Assembly (NCBI GenBank): GCA_030765055.1
Contig: CM060947.1
Location: forward strand, 53,856,395 to 53,920,394
Length of the DNA stretch: 64,000 nt
Direction of reading: 5' to 3'
DNA from: Mantis religiosa
Taxonomy: Eukaryota > Arthropoda > Insecta > Mantodea > Mantidae
Shown: in pieces, positions 20,760 to 33,367 of the stretch
Layout: each line of letters opens with the position of its first letter
Position numbering within the stretch: the stretch's first letter is position 1
Notes under the pieces: generated by a model
What the model was told of the DNA's origin: nothing
What the model saw: the letters and a program-made list of their open reading frames with translations, nothing else
Databases searched by the model: none
Made by a program: the position numbers and the translations under genes

Positions 20760-21950
20760 GTGTATGTTTGCTCAAAAAATACGCATTCTAAGTATTATTA
20801 ACATCTAATTATAGGCTAAAACTACATCCCCTACATCCCTTAACTACCAAATAATGCTGTGGAAACTCCACATCAGTAGGACTTTTCATTTTGGAAATAT
20901 TGGCGGTGCAAGTTTTAGTTGGTTCAACCTGTATATAAAGAACAATAATATTTTATAGCTTAAATAGAAACAACTGTTTCAAGGCGCAGGTATGCAGGCC
21001 ACAAAGCAGTGCGGACGTCCCCAAAGAGTTCCTGTTAAGAAGACCCGTCCCACTACTGGAGCTACCCACAAAAGGCGATGGAAGTCTCTTTCAAGTATTC
21101 TTTTTTCTTTGGGATGAACATCCGCGATTTCTGCGATAAATGAGAATACATTCTAGCGAAGGCGTTAGTTAAAGGGAACTGAAACCGGGACTCATGTCAC
21201 CGTGGAGGCAGCTAGTTTGGTTTTATCAAGAACAGTTTGTGAACGAGGTAGCAGAGGAGGTCTACACTTCACAACGTTAGGATTTAATGATACTATTTCT
21301 TATGAAATGAGAAAATGAAACCTTTTGTTTCGAAAGCAATACTTCCTCTTCCACTGATGCGATTATATAAAGCAAAAAGGAGAACAGAAAGAGAGAAGAA
21401 CAATACACAGAAATAAAAAAAGGGAAAGAAAGGCACGCTGACATGTACATGCTGGTGGGGAAACAAAGAAACAGCTAAGTGGATAATGAGTGAAGCAGGT
21501 GCGATGTGTTTTTGTTCTGGCAGTAATGGAACTTGACAACCTTTTGAACCTGGTAAAGTGGCGCTGCGCAGCGCCTCGATGTCATAATTATATCAACAGA
21601 GAAAGTGAAACAATAAACTACCGTGCTGAGGGATTGTCTCTTTGGCCGAAACGAACCATATATTTGGTTCAGAAGTGTTCATTATTGTTCCAAATTTGTC
21701 CAATCATACATACCATGAGATCAGAATGATCTCACGCTCCATTATTTAAGGTATCAAACTAACAATTCTAATGCATGTAAATTAATGTCTTCTGAGTTTC
21801 TAGATATACTTTTGTATAAGCTTTGTTTATTAAGGAAAATAAGAGTTTTAGAGTTACGTAAAGGTTTATTCAAAATTATAAGTACATATATTTTTTACAA
21901 CAAAAATAACCATGTATTAAAGCAATGCATATGTGAAAATCGTCAAATTA
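20760..21950. other. No recognisable feature
   Basis: Short chance frames only. 20980-21070 is GC-richer but carries no motif I know. Confidence 0.35.
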
Positions 21951-21952
21951 TT

Positions 21953-22182
21953 CCGCCTCGTCAGCGTAGATGGTAATACTAACCTCACGTTCAAAACGTA
22001 CCGAGTTAGATTCTTGTCAGGTTGAGCTATTTAAGGCTTTTCCCGGGGCTTCCCTTATCGTGGAAGACGAATGTCGGGCAGTTCTATTCTTTATGGAACC
22101 TGGACTCATTTGAACATCATTTCACCTATTTGATTCAATCGTCCGATATAACATATCGTTGGAGGAATAAATTAAAGAAAAA
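21953..22182 (+). mobile_element. tRNA-derived SINE, family 1 (diverged copy)
   Basis: First of eight copies of one SINE family in the window. The tRNA-like head has an A box (CAGCGTAGATGGTA) and a decayed B box (GAGTTAGATTCTTG). The body has conserved landmarks: TTTTCCC, CTTATC, AGACGAATGTCGGG, CATTTCACC, CGTCCGATAT and CGTTGGAGGA. It ends in A-rich sequence. Confidence 0.85.
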
Positions 22183-22335
22183 TCTACAAATATCTTCTGA
22201 TTTGTTTTCTTTTTCTTTTATACAATATCTACGATTGCTTACATATAGGAGGTATTGTAGTAATGTACCCAACATTTTTCCAAAAATTACAGATTTTGAA
22301 ACACACTGATTTAGAAACGAGCATTTATATAAAAC

Positions 22336-22337
<2 letters not shown>

Positions 22338-22409
<72 letters not shown>

Positions 22410-22434
22410 ACTCACTCACTCACTCTCTCTCTCT
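22338..22434. repeat. (TC)n with interspersed (CTCA)n microsatellite
   Basis: About 68 bp of pure TC, then five CTCA units, then CT again. Open frames in it are artefacts. Confidence 0.95.
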
Positions 22435-22439
22435 GTATA

Positions 22440-23335
22440 TATGCGTGCTTTCTCTTCAATTTACGTCCTCCAACGTGAAGTCATATCGGAAGATAAATGA
22501 AATGGATGAAATGATGCTCAAATGAGCTCAGGCCCCATAGAGATTAGAGTTACTTACATTCGTGTGTGTGTAACCTTAAATACCTAATTTTATGTATATC
22601 TTCAGTGTCCTATTATCGTATATTCAGGATACGATATGAGAGTTTTCCAAAAGAATTTCTCCTTAAAAAAATTTGTCCGAAGTTTTTAATTTCCTCAAAA
22701 ATAGTTCTGAGGATATTAATCAAATTACCAAATGTTAAAGATATTTCTTTTTTGGTGGGGGGAGGGCGGAATGAAATCTTGAATTTTGTGGCAATAACAT
22801 CTGAGGTACTCTTCATTTATGAATGACTTTACCATAACTAATCCATATAAGATATAGACAAAAGCGAGACACTTTTAAAGCATAAATTATGTAACTTTTT
22901 ATGTTAATAATGTCCAGGATATTATTTGTTAGTGATTTTCATATTAAAATACACATACTTTCCTCAAATTGGAAACCTTGCTTTCCCTCTTTCCCTGTTT
23001 CTTAAGATTTCAATATCACCTCTATGAAAATAGTATAAAACAATTGAGTAAATAAAAAAGTAACTTTTGCAAAACATTTTGTACAGAAGTGAATTCCCTT
23101 TAGAGAAAGTAGTGTAAATGTACTAAAGAGCCACTTCGAAGTGAAAATATAGATGAAGTATCATCCATAAAGTGATTGACGCATATGTTCGAACACAGAT
23201 CCTCAAAAGACTTGGTGATGTCATCCCAGAGATTGGCACTTTGGAAAATCGAGAAGAGGGGAACAACAAAGGATATGAAACAAAGGGAACATCACAAAGA
23301 AGCGGCTGCTGGTACTCCTGTAATAAGGGGAGTAT
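22440..23335. other. No recognisable feature
   Basis: AT-rich sequence with chance frames and no motifs. Confidence 0.35.
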
Positions 23336-23338
23336 GCG

Positions 23339-23602
23339 TGTCTACCTTGTTCATGCCATAACACCTTTTGTATGGTACGTGGTACTGACCATCCGTGCTG
23401 AGGTGAACCTTCATCCGCTGCTGCATATAGTGGCGGGGAAGTTCAATTCCCACCCGCCAGAGTCTGTCTCATCTACCTGTTTATACCTTAACACCTTTTG
23501 TATGATACGTGTTGTTGACGTGAACATTCACACGTAAGGTATCAGCTGCTGCATATAGCGCTGGGGAACTGGAATTCTCTCGCAAGTACCCGCCTCTGAG
23601 GC
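23339..23602. repeat. Diverged tandem duplication, period about 130 bp
   Basis: The blocks at 23339-23468 and 23470-23602 align along their length. Shared landmarks in the same order are AACACCTTTTGTATG, TACGTG, CTGCTGCATATAG and GGGGAA...AATTC. The copies have diverged noticeably. The pair ends next to the family 3 SINE fragment. Confidence 0.7.
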
Positions 23603-23616
23603 ATAGGTGGTAGCAA

Positions 23617-23800
23617 ACTGTGTAGTGTTTAACGCACGCTTTTACTACATAGGGCACCGGTGGAATGAAATGGATGAAATTGAGGAGGAACCGGAGATAC
23701 CGGAGAAAATGCCCCAGTGCCATGTTGTCCATCACAAATCTCACATTGCGGTCGCCTGTGATGAAACCAGAGCTGTCTTATGAGCTGAGTGGTCTAAGCA
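23617..23800 (-). mobile_element. SINE, family 3 (minus orientation, decayed)
   Basis: Matches the complete copy at 60631-60874: the tail block GTGTAGTGTTTAACGC, then CTTTTACTACATA, GCACCGGTGGAA, GTTGTCCA, ACAAATCTCAC and TGCGGTCGCCTG. The tRNA-like B box is mutated (GATGAAACCAGAG), and a central segment is missing. Confidence 0.75.
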
Positions 23801-23829
23801 TAATAAGAACAACAATAACAAGAATACTA

Positions 23830-24889
23830 ATAGGTTATAATACTTTTTTAGAGAAGAATTAAAGGTTTAAATATGTATTTTTAACATTTTGTTGTGTTAA
23901 CGAGAATTCAATTGTTTGTAGCATACTTGTAAATACATCCTTCATTCCTAAGTGCTACGACTGGTGGAAAACTTAGGTGCGAGTTGCACGTGAAAGGTAC
24001 AGTAAAATGTAATACAACTACAAATACTAAATTAGGAGTTATTTGAAATCAAATCTAGTTTTTAAATTTCTCCGGTATAAGTAAACAGATTAATTGATCT
24101 GTTCTTCCATGAATCATTAATTTATTGATTTAGGCCCTATAGAATTGCTAGCGTTTGCACAAATTAGAATAACACTTCATAGTCACATTTGTTATGAGCT
24201 ATACTTGTGGTCGGTATGCGGGGACATAGATTCTAATATTTGTCTTCTGTGCTGCAAGCAGAAGCTTAATGGAAACTGAAATTGGCTCTCTACCTTAATA
24301 ATAGCCTTATTAGAATTGGGTGGTTTAGGAGGTGCCCTAGGTCTACTATGTTCAATTTCGTTTTATGTTCAATGTGTTCAATTTCGTTGGAGATTAATTG
24401 GCAATTTTAAGATGTTGACAGCTGTTTCTTTGTAAATATTCTTATTAGCGAGTGTCATTCCGAAATTTAAAATTGTATTTTGTAGCGTAATTGGCAACTT
24501 TTGAGCTGGATATAAAACGTCCCTTCATACTACATATATTTTGACAACTCTCCAAGGTTTTTTGTTAACTGATGTCCATTGTAACATCCCACCACGTATA
24601 CCCTTAAGTCAAGTTGGTTGGTAAACTTAATTAAGTCTTATAAACTATTTAAATCCAGTTTTTGACTGTTTGATGTTGCACAATTAAACTTTTTCTGAAT
24701 ATTAGTACCAGAAAGTGTAGTATTGCATCAAATAACTTCTGAATTTTCAATAATTTTTAAAATAACGTGTCCGTGATAACTTTAAGAACCTCAAGTTGCA
24801 GTGAATTCTAAGACGCTAAGTGGCAAGTTCTCTTGAAACTAACCGCTGTGCAACAACCTTTACGACTGTGTTCATTGGAAAATGGGCAT
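23830..24889. other. No recognisable feature
   Basis: AT-rich, without repeats or motifs that I recognise. Confidence 0.35.
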
Positions 24890-25870
24890 AGTATACGGAT
24901 ACTGAGGGGTTAAATTTGAGGATTCAACTGTCGCGTTGAGTTGACAATAGATGGCTCTGTTCAGGCATTTCTCTCTGATCTCTCCACTTTGCAGGCAGTG
25001 ATTGTGGTACCACTACAGTTGTACAGCAGTATCAAAAGACAATATAAGGTGAAGTCATGTCACAGTGAAGCGAGCTTCCTTCTTATGCACAGCTACAGCC
25101 ATTTGAACGGGGTCAAAATAAGTGACTTCGTGCAGTTGGATTACTTACGAAGAAATTGTTGCACATATTGTGCGCAATATATCGGTGGTGCACCAGTATT
25201 TCAGCAAAGGTATTTTACGATATTCCCCTCCCCATAGACCAGGTTCTGGACAGCCATGTTGTAAATACGGACGTCTGGATCGGGCTTCATTCAAAACAGC
25301 AACTAGGGCAAAAATCGGGGAACAAGTAGCACCTGGTGTGTAAGCTCGGAAACCGTCTTGCAGCACGACTCAAATCACGTTGCCTGTGGCTAAGGTACCT
25401 CTTACACTACAATACCATCATGTATGTCCCCTCTCGTGTCGAAAAATGACTCATTGGGCAATGGAATTGCGTACTGTTTTCTTCAGTGATGAGAGTAGGT
25501 ACTGTCTGTATATTTGTGACGGCCGATACGTGTACGACGTAGAGCTAGAGAGTGAACTCGTCCAGAATGCATTCGCCCACGACACAAAGGTCCAACTTCT
25601 AGCGTCATGGTGTGGGGTATCATCTCTTACAACTCACGCTCTCCTTTGATGTTTGTGCAGGGACATGAAACACGTGTGAGCTACGTCTAGCAGGTAATTA
25701 ATACTGTGTTACTAGCATTCCTTGTGCTGTTTTAAACAGGATAACGCACGTCCCTATACCATGATCTTCATGGTGCATGGTGTATAACAACTGACCTCTC
25801 CAGCATATTCTTCTGACCTCTCTCCCATTGAACTCTCTAGTAAAGATAAGCAATGTTCGATATCTCGTTC
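24890..25870 (+). pseudogene. Tc1-like transposase relic
   Basis: The catalytic signature appears in order: FFSDESRYCLY with the first Asp (about 25480), FKQDNARPYT with the second Asp (about 25740), and AYSSDLSPIEL with the final Glu (about 25825). The last two are slightly closer than the 34-residue Tc1 spacing, indicating a small deletion. Upstream, 24990-25380 gives broken pieces of the N-terminal DNA-binding region. Multiple stops and frame changes show it is long dead. Terminal inverted repeats not located. Confidence 0.75.
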
Positions 25871-26595
25871 TTTGGATCTACAGAGTCTCCATTATCGATC
25901 AAACTAAATCACTTCTGTAAGATATAAAATACTAATAAAATACGAGTCCGAAGTTTAGAAATACACGTTCTATTATCAATATTAGTCCCACCACCAAAGT
26001 TCGTATTTATGTGTTGCTAAGTCTTATCCTTCTAAAGCCAGTTGTACGAACTCAGAATAGATCTTGGAATAGTTATCTTTGGAATACCCTATTAAGAGTA
26101 TTAATTAGCGCCGAGTTGTACGATACAATTTTGTTTCTTAGATAGCCCCATATTTGACTGTTTTTAGATTAGAAAGTAATGTAGGCTACATTGCAAGTCA
26201 TTCCTGGCCACTCTCATACATGAATTCTGCTTTGCTTTGCTTTACTGAAATTTTGCAGCAATTTGTGTTGCTTTCACAATCAGCTGATGAACTATTTATG
26301 GTTCTGTGAAATAATTAAAAGCGGCCACATGCAAGTTCATATGCTAAAGTATGTTTTATAACTACTTTTTACAAAATACAAGCACAAGCACTGACATTTT
26401 GCCATGGGGTAGGTATACGAGTGTGTGTAGCAAGCAGCCTCATGTTTTGTGCTGATGGATAAGTTTACAGTATCTTATATGGCTAACACAATCAACTTAG
26501 TCTCTGTCAATGCATTACGTTAAAGTAATGATTTTAAGGTATATTTTAACTCCAGAAAGGTTTCAATACGTGTGTTAACGTCTCAAATAATAAAG
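25871..26595. other. No recognisable feature
   Basis: AT-rich intergenic sequence; nothing identified. Confidence 0.35.
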
Positions 26596-27715
26596 ACGAT
26601 TTTATCGCCGACATAGAAATAGCCACACATAATCTAAAAATGAAAACTTAACCAAAGCCAAAATTGAATGTCTGGATATAATAAAGCAGTTATCCCCAAT
26701 ATACAATAAAACTTACAACAAAACAATAAGAAATTTAAATAGGTAGCCTGTGGTATATCTAAAAGCCGACAAAGGTAAGTATCTAGTAATTATCGAGACA
26801 GAAGACTATATTCAGAGAGTAAACCTTATGTTAGACAGTCCATAATATGAAATAATTCCAAAAAATCCATTATCCAAAAGTATCACTTCTGTTAATAAAG
26901 CTTTATCAATTACAAAAACATTAAGTACATCTGAAAAATACAACTTAAAATCTTCCAACCTCACACTACCAAGGTTGTACTGTCTGCCAAAAATCCACAA
27001 ACAAGACAACAGCATGAGATCCATCATCAATGACATCGATTCACCTACCTACCACATTGCAAAGTGGTTAGTAAGAAAATTAAAATCATATGACAAATTT
27101 CAAAGTTTGGGAATAAAAAACTCCTTAGAATTGATAAATCACCTACAGAAGTACAACATCCCGGAAAATAACACACTAGTTTCTTTTGACGTTAAGGCAC
27201 TTTTTACAAGCATTCCAGTAGAAAAAATACCTACATTCCTCAAAAAATGGCTAACCCAGGCTACAACGGACCCCAGAGAAATAGATGACATCATCAATCT
27301 TACAGATTTATGCATAAGAAATAATCACTTCATGTTTAACCAAAAATTCTACAGACAATCGAAAGGATTAGCTATGGGGAGCCCACTTTCGCCTATTTTA
27401 GCAGACCTATACATGAGCTTTTTTGAAACACACATAGTAAAGGCCTTCCCACAGATTTATAAATTTTGGCGGAGATATGTTGATGATGTTTTTGCTATCA
27501 TTCCGGAAAAACTTAGAGAAGATTCTCTAAAATTACTAAACCTGCAAGATAATCACATCCAATTTACTATGGAAGTAGAAAGAGACAACACCCTATCCTT
27601 TTTGGACCTCAAGATTACTAGAAATCGTCATGGTGTAGATTTTGGAATATACAGGAAGCCCACACACATAGATAATTACATAAAAATGAATACAACCCAG
27701 TTTCACATCAACTAG
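26596..27715 (+). pseudogene. Penelope-like element reverse transcriptase
   Basis: The clean frame 26975-27715 encodes a Penelope-type RT: LYCLPKIHKQDNSMRSIIND, LVSFDVKALFTSIPVEK (first catalytic Asp), KGLAMGSPLSPILADLYMSFFE and FWRRYVDDVFAII (catalytic Asp pair at about 27485), then NTLSFLDLKITR and FGIYRKPTHIDNYI. Upstream the frame is broken, but VYLKADKGKYLVII (about 26755) shows the N-terminal RT block. The product would copy element RNA at the target site. No good start codon remains. A frameshift near 27700 separates this part from the downstream domain, and stops occur at 26730-26850. Confidence 0.9.
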
Positions 27716-28310
27716 CTGCCTTTAGAAGTCTAATTCCCCGGCTATACAACATCCCACTAAGTAAGGATGAATTTTTGAAAGAACAACACCACATAAAATA
27801 CATAGCGGTATTACATGGATTCAACCCAGCTATCATAAGGAACATGATGAAGAGAAAAGAAAAACTGAAGATAATATCAAAAAATAGCACTCTCACACAA
27901 CTTAAAAACACAAATTGGCAATATAGAAAATTCACCTACCATCCATGGGCTTTTAGAAAATTTGAACGAATCTTCAAAAGACTAAACTTAAAACTAGCAC
28001 CCCAAAACAAATTCAGTCTGAGGAACCTGCTAAATAAACCACTGAAAAATACAATCCCCAACAATTTGAAATCAGGAATTTATCAGATTAATTGTTAAAC
28101 CTGTGAAAAAAGCTACATAGGAAAAACTAAGAGAAACTTGTTAACCAGGCAAAAAGAACACCAGAGGAACATTAAGTTGAAACAAACAGAAAAATCTGCA
28201 GTTTCACACCATTTTTGGACAGAAAACCACAACATTGGCCACAACATTAAACTGTTAAAATCTTTAAGTACACCCATAGAATTCGATATTTGGGAAAAAT
28301 ATTCATAAAC
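27705..28310 (+). pseudogene. C-terminal part of the Penelope-like element: linker and GIY-YIG endonuclease
   Basis: Continuing the RT in a shifted frame come LAAFRSLIPRLYNIPLS and a basic linker with KNTNWQYRKFTYHPW. A GIY-YIG nuclease motif follows at 28072-28165: SGIYQINC, an in-frame TAA (28096-28098) where a coding codon is expected, then TCEKSYIGKTKRNLLTRQKEH. RT plus GIY-YIG defines the endonuclease-bearing Penelope-like elements. The nonsense codon inside the nuclease, and a second stop at about 28307, make it inactive. Confidence 0.88.
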
Positions 28311-28499
28311 AGAAACCGTGATAAAGTTATAAATTTTGAAATCCCGGCATTAAATGAAGTATTAAAATTTAGTGCCCCTAACACCAGATGTCAGAGAGAT
28401 CGGAGCTCCGTAGTAGTGGAAGAAGAGGAAGGTTCATCTAGTCACCAAACAGCTGAGGATGAGATCGAATGATCTTGAAAACGTTTCAATTATACAACA

Positions 28500-31400
28500 A
28501 AAAGTAAGTGAAGTTGAGTGTAAACATAGTGACTCATAAGTCAAACTCAAATATGAAGAAAACTTCACTGTTAATAATGCTTCTGCTTTTAATATTTATA
28601 TTTTAACTGTTGCTATTATCTACAAAATATGTAGTTAAAGCGCCACAGAGATATAGGGTAGAAAGAGAGGTTCTTTGTGTATTCGTTCACAGTGAACATA
28701 CTTTGTAAATATGCACAAATCATGAAGTTGTTCTCAATAATTTTAATTGATCCTATATTCGATATTGAAGCTTTGATTTAAATCATTACTCCCCCCATCT
28801 CGGAGTCTGTTGTGCCATTAGCTTCAGTGCTGTTAATCTAACCCCTAACCTCTAAAAACTGAATAACACACAGAATACCACTAGCATTCACACTTGTGGC
28901 TATTTTCCATTTTGATTAATGTTTTTATATCTCACGAAGTAACCACTCATTTATGTTTCGTCGATAACGTAACCTCAGAAGCTATGCGCATCATTCGTAT
29001 TAGTGAATTACTGCACTTTACTTTGTGTTTAACTTGCGTAGCATTTATCTTTATCAGTTTCATAAATGTTTTATAATATATTTTTCTGATAGTCTAAATA
29101 CGTTATAATCTTCTAAATGGTAACTTTATTTTATTATCTGCCGCTGATATGTTCTAAACAACTATAAAATTATCTAACGCGTATGTAATTCTCGTCTTCA
29201 ATCTATTTAAGTTGCTTAAAACCGGAATCACTTATTTTACGTTTATTATTTTGTTAGGCTTTATTCCGGTATTGTTGCACAACCAATGTTTAAAATAGAT
29301 TCATTCCATGTTTGTCAAACTGACACCTAATCGCATTTGTGTTGCTTGTTAACTTTGAAAAATCACATTTCCTTTTCGAATTTTCAGAACTTTGTACACA
29401 TGAATTGCTGCTTAAAATTCTGTCTTCTGAGCATCCTGAGTTCCAAGAACACATTGAACTAATGGCTTTTTCTTGACCTGATTTCGCCGGAGTTCCTAAT
29501 TGCTTTAGCTACACTGACTTAACTAGTTGTTTGTCCAAAATGTGAGCCAGTCTATAGCACCCCAGGGCCAATTTTAACTATTGCCTTTTTTTTAAAAATA
29601 ATTCTTCATAAAACATAATTACAATTTCTCTACTACAGTAAGCTTGTTTCCACTCAAAAATTCAATACGAAGAATTTACCAAATATAAATGCTTTGAAAT
29701 TCACTAAATTTAACAAGAGTACTCTTAGGAAAAGGTCTGTGTTTTACAACAGCATTCCCCGAAAAAAGAATAGTTCGCGTAACTACCAAACTAGTTATTT
29801 AAATACAGTATCCTTGAAACATAGGAAACGAGTATTCGTTTTTTTTTTAATTATCCCCCTTTACATGAAACATTTTTTCATAATTCTCATAAATGACTGC
29901 CAGATTTTAAGTAAAAATCTAGTGCTTAAGATATTTTCATGTCAAATAAAACGTACATCTGAGAATAGACTGAGGGATTAAATTTCAAGAGCATAATAAA
30001 CATCAAAACTGGATAGCCCCTTACTTAATTTTGTCGGTTATCTAAGGAAAAGTTGACTTGATTATAAAAATATTAAAAATTCTGTTACAAAAGTTTAGAG
30101 CCGATGTTTTTACTAGGTCTAAGATGATATTGGAGGCTTTGAATAGCAAAGAATCGTAGGTAACTATAACACAGCTAGCTCGTAAGTAGCTATATATGCA
30201 AAAATAACAAATGGTAAAACTGTATGTCAAAATTAGTGATTCAGGCGACCAAAGGTTTATATTTGAGGAAATTGCAGAAGAAACTCGAGTTTTTAATCTT
30301 AGTTTGCTGCCACAAAGGTCATCTGCAATTTATGACAAAGAAAATGTATGTTTAAAGGAATGGCGTAGCTCAAAAAGTGCTACGGATATTTGTAATGAAG
30401 TGAGTTTAGCGTATTTTTCAGGAATATCACAGATGCAGATGTCGTGCGTTTGTTTCTTGTTTTCCAGATAGCTAAAAAAAATTGAGCATCGGATTAAGCC
30501 ATCTACGAGGTAATCGATGATCAAAGAGATTATAATATAATGTCTTTGACGCTATATTTGTCTCGTAAATATAAGCTTTATTCTTCTACTTTACCTGTTA
30601 TATTGATTCTGGTAGAGATAATTCGACCTTTTGCAGAGATTATTCATGTCTAACAGCAAAAGGCCTACTTTTCAGTAGCTGAAGTATGTCGTAATGATGT
30701 GCTTTCTCTTATGCTGGCGGATAAAGATGTTTACTCTATAGCTTTTGTTTTTCCCCTCTCATTCGTTAAGAGAGTAGAATTGTGTAGTCACAGAGAACAG
30801 CTTTTAAGCATCTTTACATGAAAGTATACCTGAATCTGACATCATAGCATTTTAGCTTAGTACCAATAGAGGTGCTTTATAGCCCATGGATGCTATGCAA
30901 TACTTCACATTTCTTATATTGACATGCCTGTAACTGGACACACTAAGTCATGGTCATTACATATAAGTGTACTCACGGCAGGGTGTACTGGCATTGACGG
31001 AAGTACAGATATTCCACCACGTGTAGTAATCTTAAAGTAGACATTCCACCACTGTATATCCAAATGTAAAGTAACGGCCTTTTTGTAAGTTCTCTTCTTC
31101 CCCTGCTCATTTCAGCAAATGTATGTGCTGTAGCGGAATATTCTGTGTGTGCACCCCCCCCCCCCTCCAACCTCCCGCCCCTATTAACTACTGTGCCATT
31201 TGTTCGTGTACAGCAAACCCTTGATTATCCGCCAACGATTCAGAAATTAAACTGGAAGTGGCTTAGGTCGCTCGCATTTGCCAGATGAAGCAGAGACTCT
31301 GAAAAGGAACGTTGGAGGGGGGAGGTGCTTCGTGAATGGACCGGCAAAATGGTACATGTGGAATGTAAATGAACGGAAAACATGGAAACGATACGGATAA

Positions 31401-32385
31401 AAGTGTGGATTAAGTATATAACTGTACAAGGAGGACAAGAGAAGAGGAGGGTGAAGAAGAAAAGACAAAAGAAGGGAAGAAGAAAAGAAAGAAATGTGAG
31501 GTCAGGAAGGGAGGGTTCAGGAGATAAAGGATAGAGCATTAGCCGTAGTGAATGCAGAGATATACTTTATTAACGTCTTTATTCAATCCTGCTAGTTAGT
31601 AAACGAAATATGGGTCACGCATTTTTGACCTCCTACATTGTGAATACATTACGTGCTAGCATTCTAAAATGCAAACACATAACAAGGAATATGTAGAAAG
31701 GGAATAGCACTACCAAAAGCCTATTTAACATAAATAGTCCGGTTCAATAATATCTACATTTGTTGTGTAGCAAAATTGTGCCTATGTCTTCGGTTTACCA
31801 GTTATGCAAAAGGGATTCAGAACAAAAAGAATTACAGAAACTGCTCTCAGAATATTCAAGATAATATTCCATTTACCATGAAAATATTTTGAATGTATAG
31901 GAATTTAATCAGAAACTTTACAGCTATTTTTGAAGAAAATGAAAATGTACGAGTTTTGTTTTCCATGTAGGGGGGAGATATTCTTGAAAATTCTCCTGTT
32001 GCACCGTGAAAGATGGTAACCTAAATATAAATTTATTATGAACTTACTCCTTTTTGAGTTATGCTATCCATACACACTCACATGATTTTTGCATAACTGT
32101 TAAACCATAAGATACAAACGGTATCTTAACATAAATAATGTACAACGCTTTAAAATATGTATTTTTGCCAAAATATTTGTGTAGTTAAGAGTTTTTATTT
32201 TTCAAGAAAATCTTCACAATCCGTAGTACACTTTACATAGTATTTTTTGAAACTTTCTATTTTAAAAAATAGCTATAGTAGTGGTTGTTATTAAAGTACC
32301 AGTTACTTAAGGCACTCCGAAAGGGCAGAAAATCTTGAAATTTGTGCTTTTAGCGTAATCTATGGTATTTTAGCTTTAAAATGAT
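28500..32385. other. Long stretch without recognisable features
   Basis: Almost 4 kb of mostly AT-rich sequence. I see no transposase, RT, tRNA-like box or terminal repeat. 28500-28570 may be the 3' untranslated end of the Penelope-like element. There is a C13-type run at about 31156-31168 and a purine-rich plus-strand patch at 31420-31540. If the window holds unrecognised host non-coding or intronic DNA, this is a candidate. Confidence 0.4.
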
Positions 32386-32388
32386 ATA

Positions 32389-33367
32389 TGGGGTATCCGT
32401 AAAGTATTTCCAACATTACAACTTCCTAGACAATGAAAAATATAACAGCTAGTGCTGTGTAGTTTTTGGCAGATGGCGAACATTCTCTTAAATATTTGTT
32501 TTCGATCTTGTTTTGTTTAACGTCCTGTCAAACAGAAGAAAGTTCAATGTGTTTTACGGTACTATGAAACACGGTCACCTATTACTGTTCATTGGAGATT
32601 TAGAAGGGAATTTGGACATCCGATTACAAATCCAGCTTTGGTTGGTACACCAAGTTTAAGGAAGCTGGAAGTGTAACCTTGCGTCCACGGTCAGGACGTC
32701 CATCCGTAACAGAAGCAAGCGTGGAGATTGTGCAGAAAGCATTTCAAAGAAGCCCTTCCAAGTCTAATCCTCGTACATCTTGTGAACTAGGAATTCACGA
32801 TCCACAGTAAATTAAGTGTCACACAAGCAGCTTCATCTGAATGCTTATAAAAGTTCACAAAGACAAGGTTTTTCATTGATAGCTCAATAACAGCTAACAC
32901 TTATCAAGACATGTTACAGCTTTACGTTGTACCTCAACTTAATGACCTGTAACCCACGGTGATATTCCAACAGGATGGAGCACCACCACATTAGGGATTA
33001 AATGTCAGAGAGTGGTTAAAATTTCCTAACAGATGGATTAAGCGCGATGGTCCACCACCCTGGCCACCAAGTTTCCCAGACGCAACCCTCCTAGACTATT
33101 TTTTTTCTAGGATATGTAAAGGACAGGACATATGCAACACATGTAGGAACTGATATGAATACTTTGAGAAGAAGGATAACTGATGCTGTGCAAGCATCAC
33201 CTACGAAATACTCCAAAATGTATGGCAAAAAGCTGTATATTGCTTAGATGTTAAGAGGGCGATAAACGGTGCTTGTCTTTCATCTGCCACAAACCCCACA
33301 ACTCTAGCTGTAATATTTTTCATTCTTCAGGAAAGTGTAATGTTAGAAAGACGTTATGGACATCCTA
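32389..33367 (+). mobile_element. DDE transposon with about 90-bp terminal inverted repeats, decayed transposase
   Basis: The first about 90 bp (tggggtatccgtaaag ... ggcagatg, 32389-32478) match the complement of the last about 90 bp (to 33367) with scattered changes. TA dinucleotides flank both ends (32387-32388, 33368-33369). Inside, plus-strand fragments read transposase in order: CVLRYYETRSPITVHWRFRR (helix-turn-helix region), a decayed middle, VIFQQDGAPPH (second Asp, about 32965), FPNRWIKRDGPPPWPP and FPDATLLDYFF (third Asp region). The length of 979 bp and the many stops show internal deletion and decay. Confidence 0.85.

Noticed and set aside
22135..22478. ORFs of Arg-Glu or Ser-Leu repeats
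   Set aside because: Translation of the (TC)n tract plus SINE tail sequence.
31240..31539. 99-codon minus-strand ORF, Leu/Phe/Pro/Ser-rich
   Set aside because: Comes from a purine-rich low-complexity patch; no signal or domain beyond hydrophobic low complexity.
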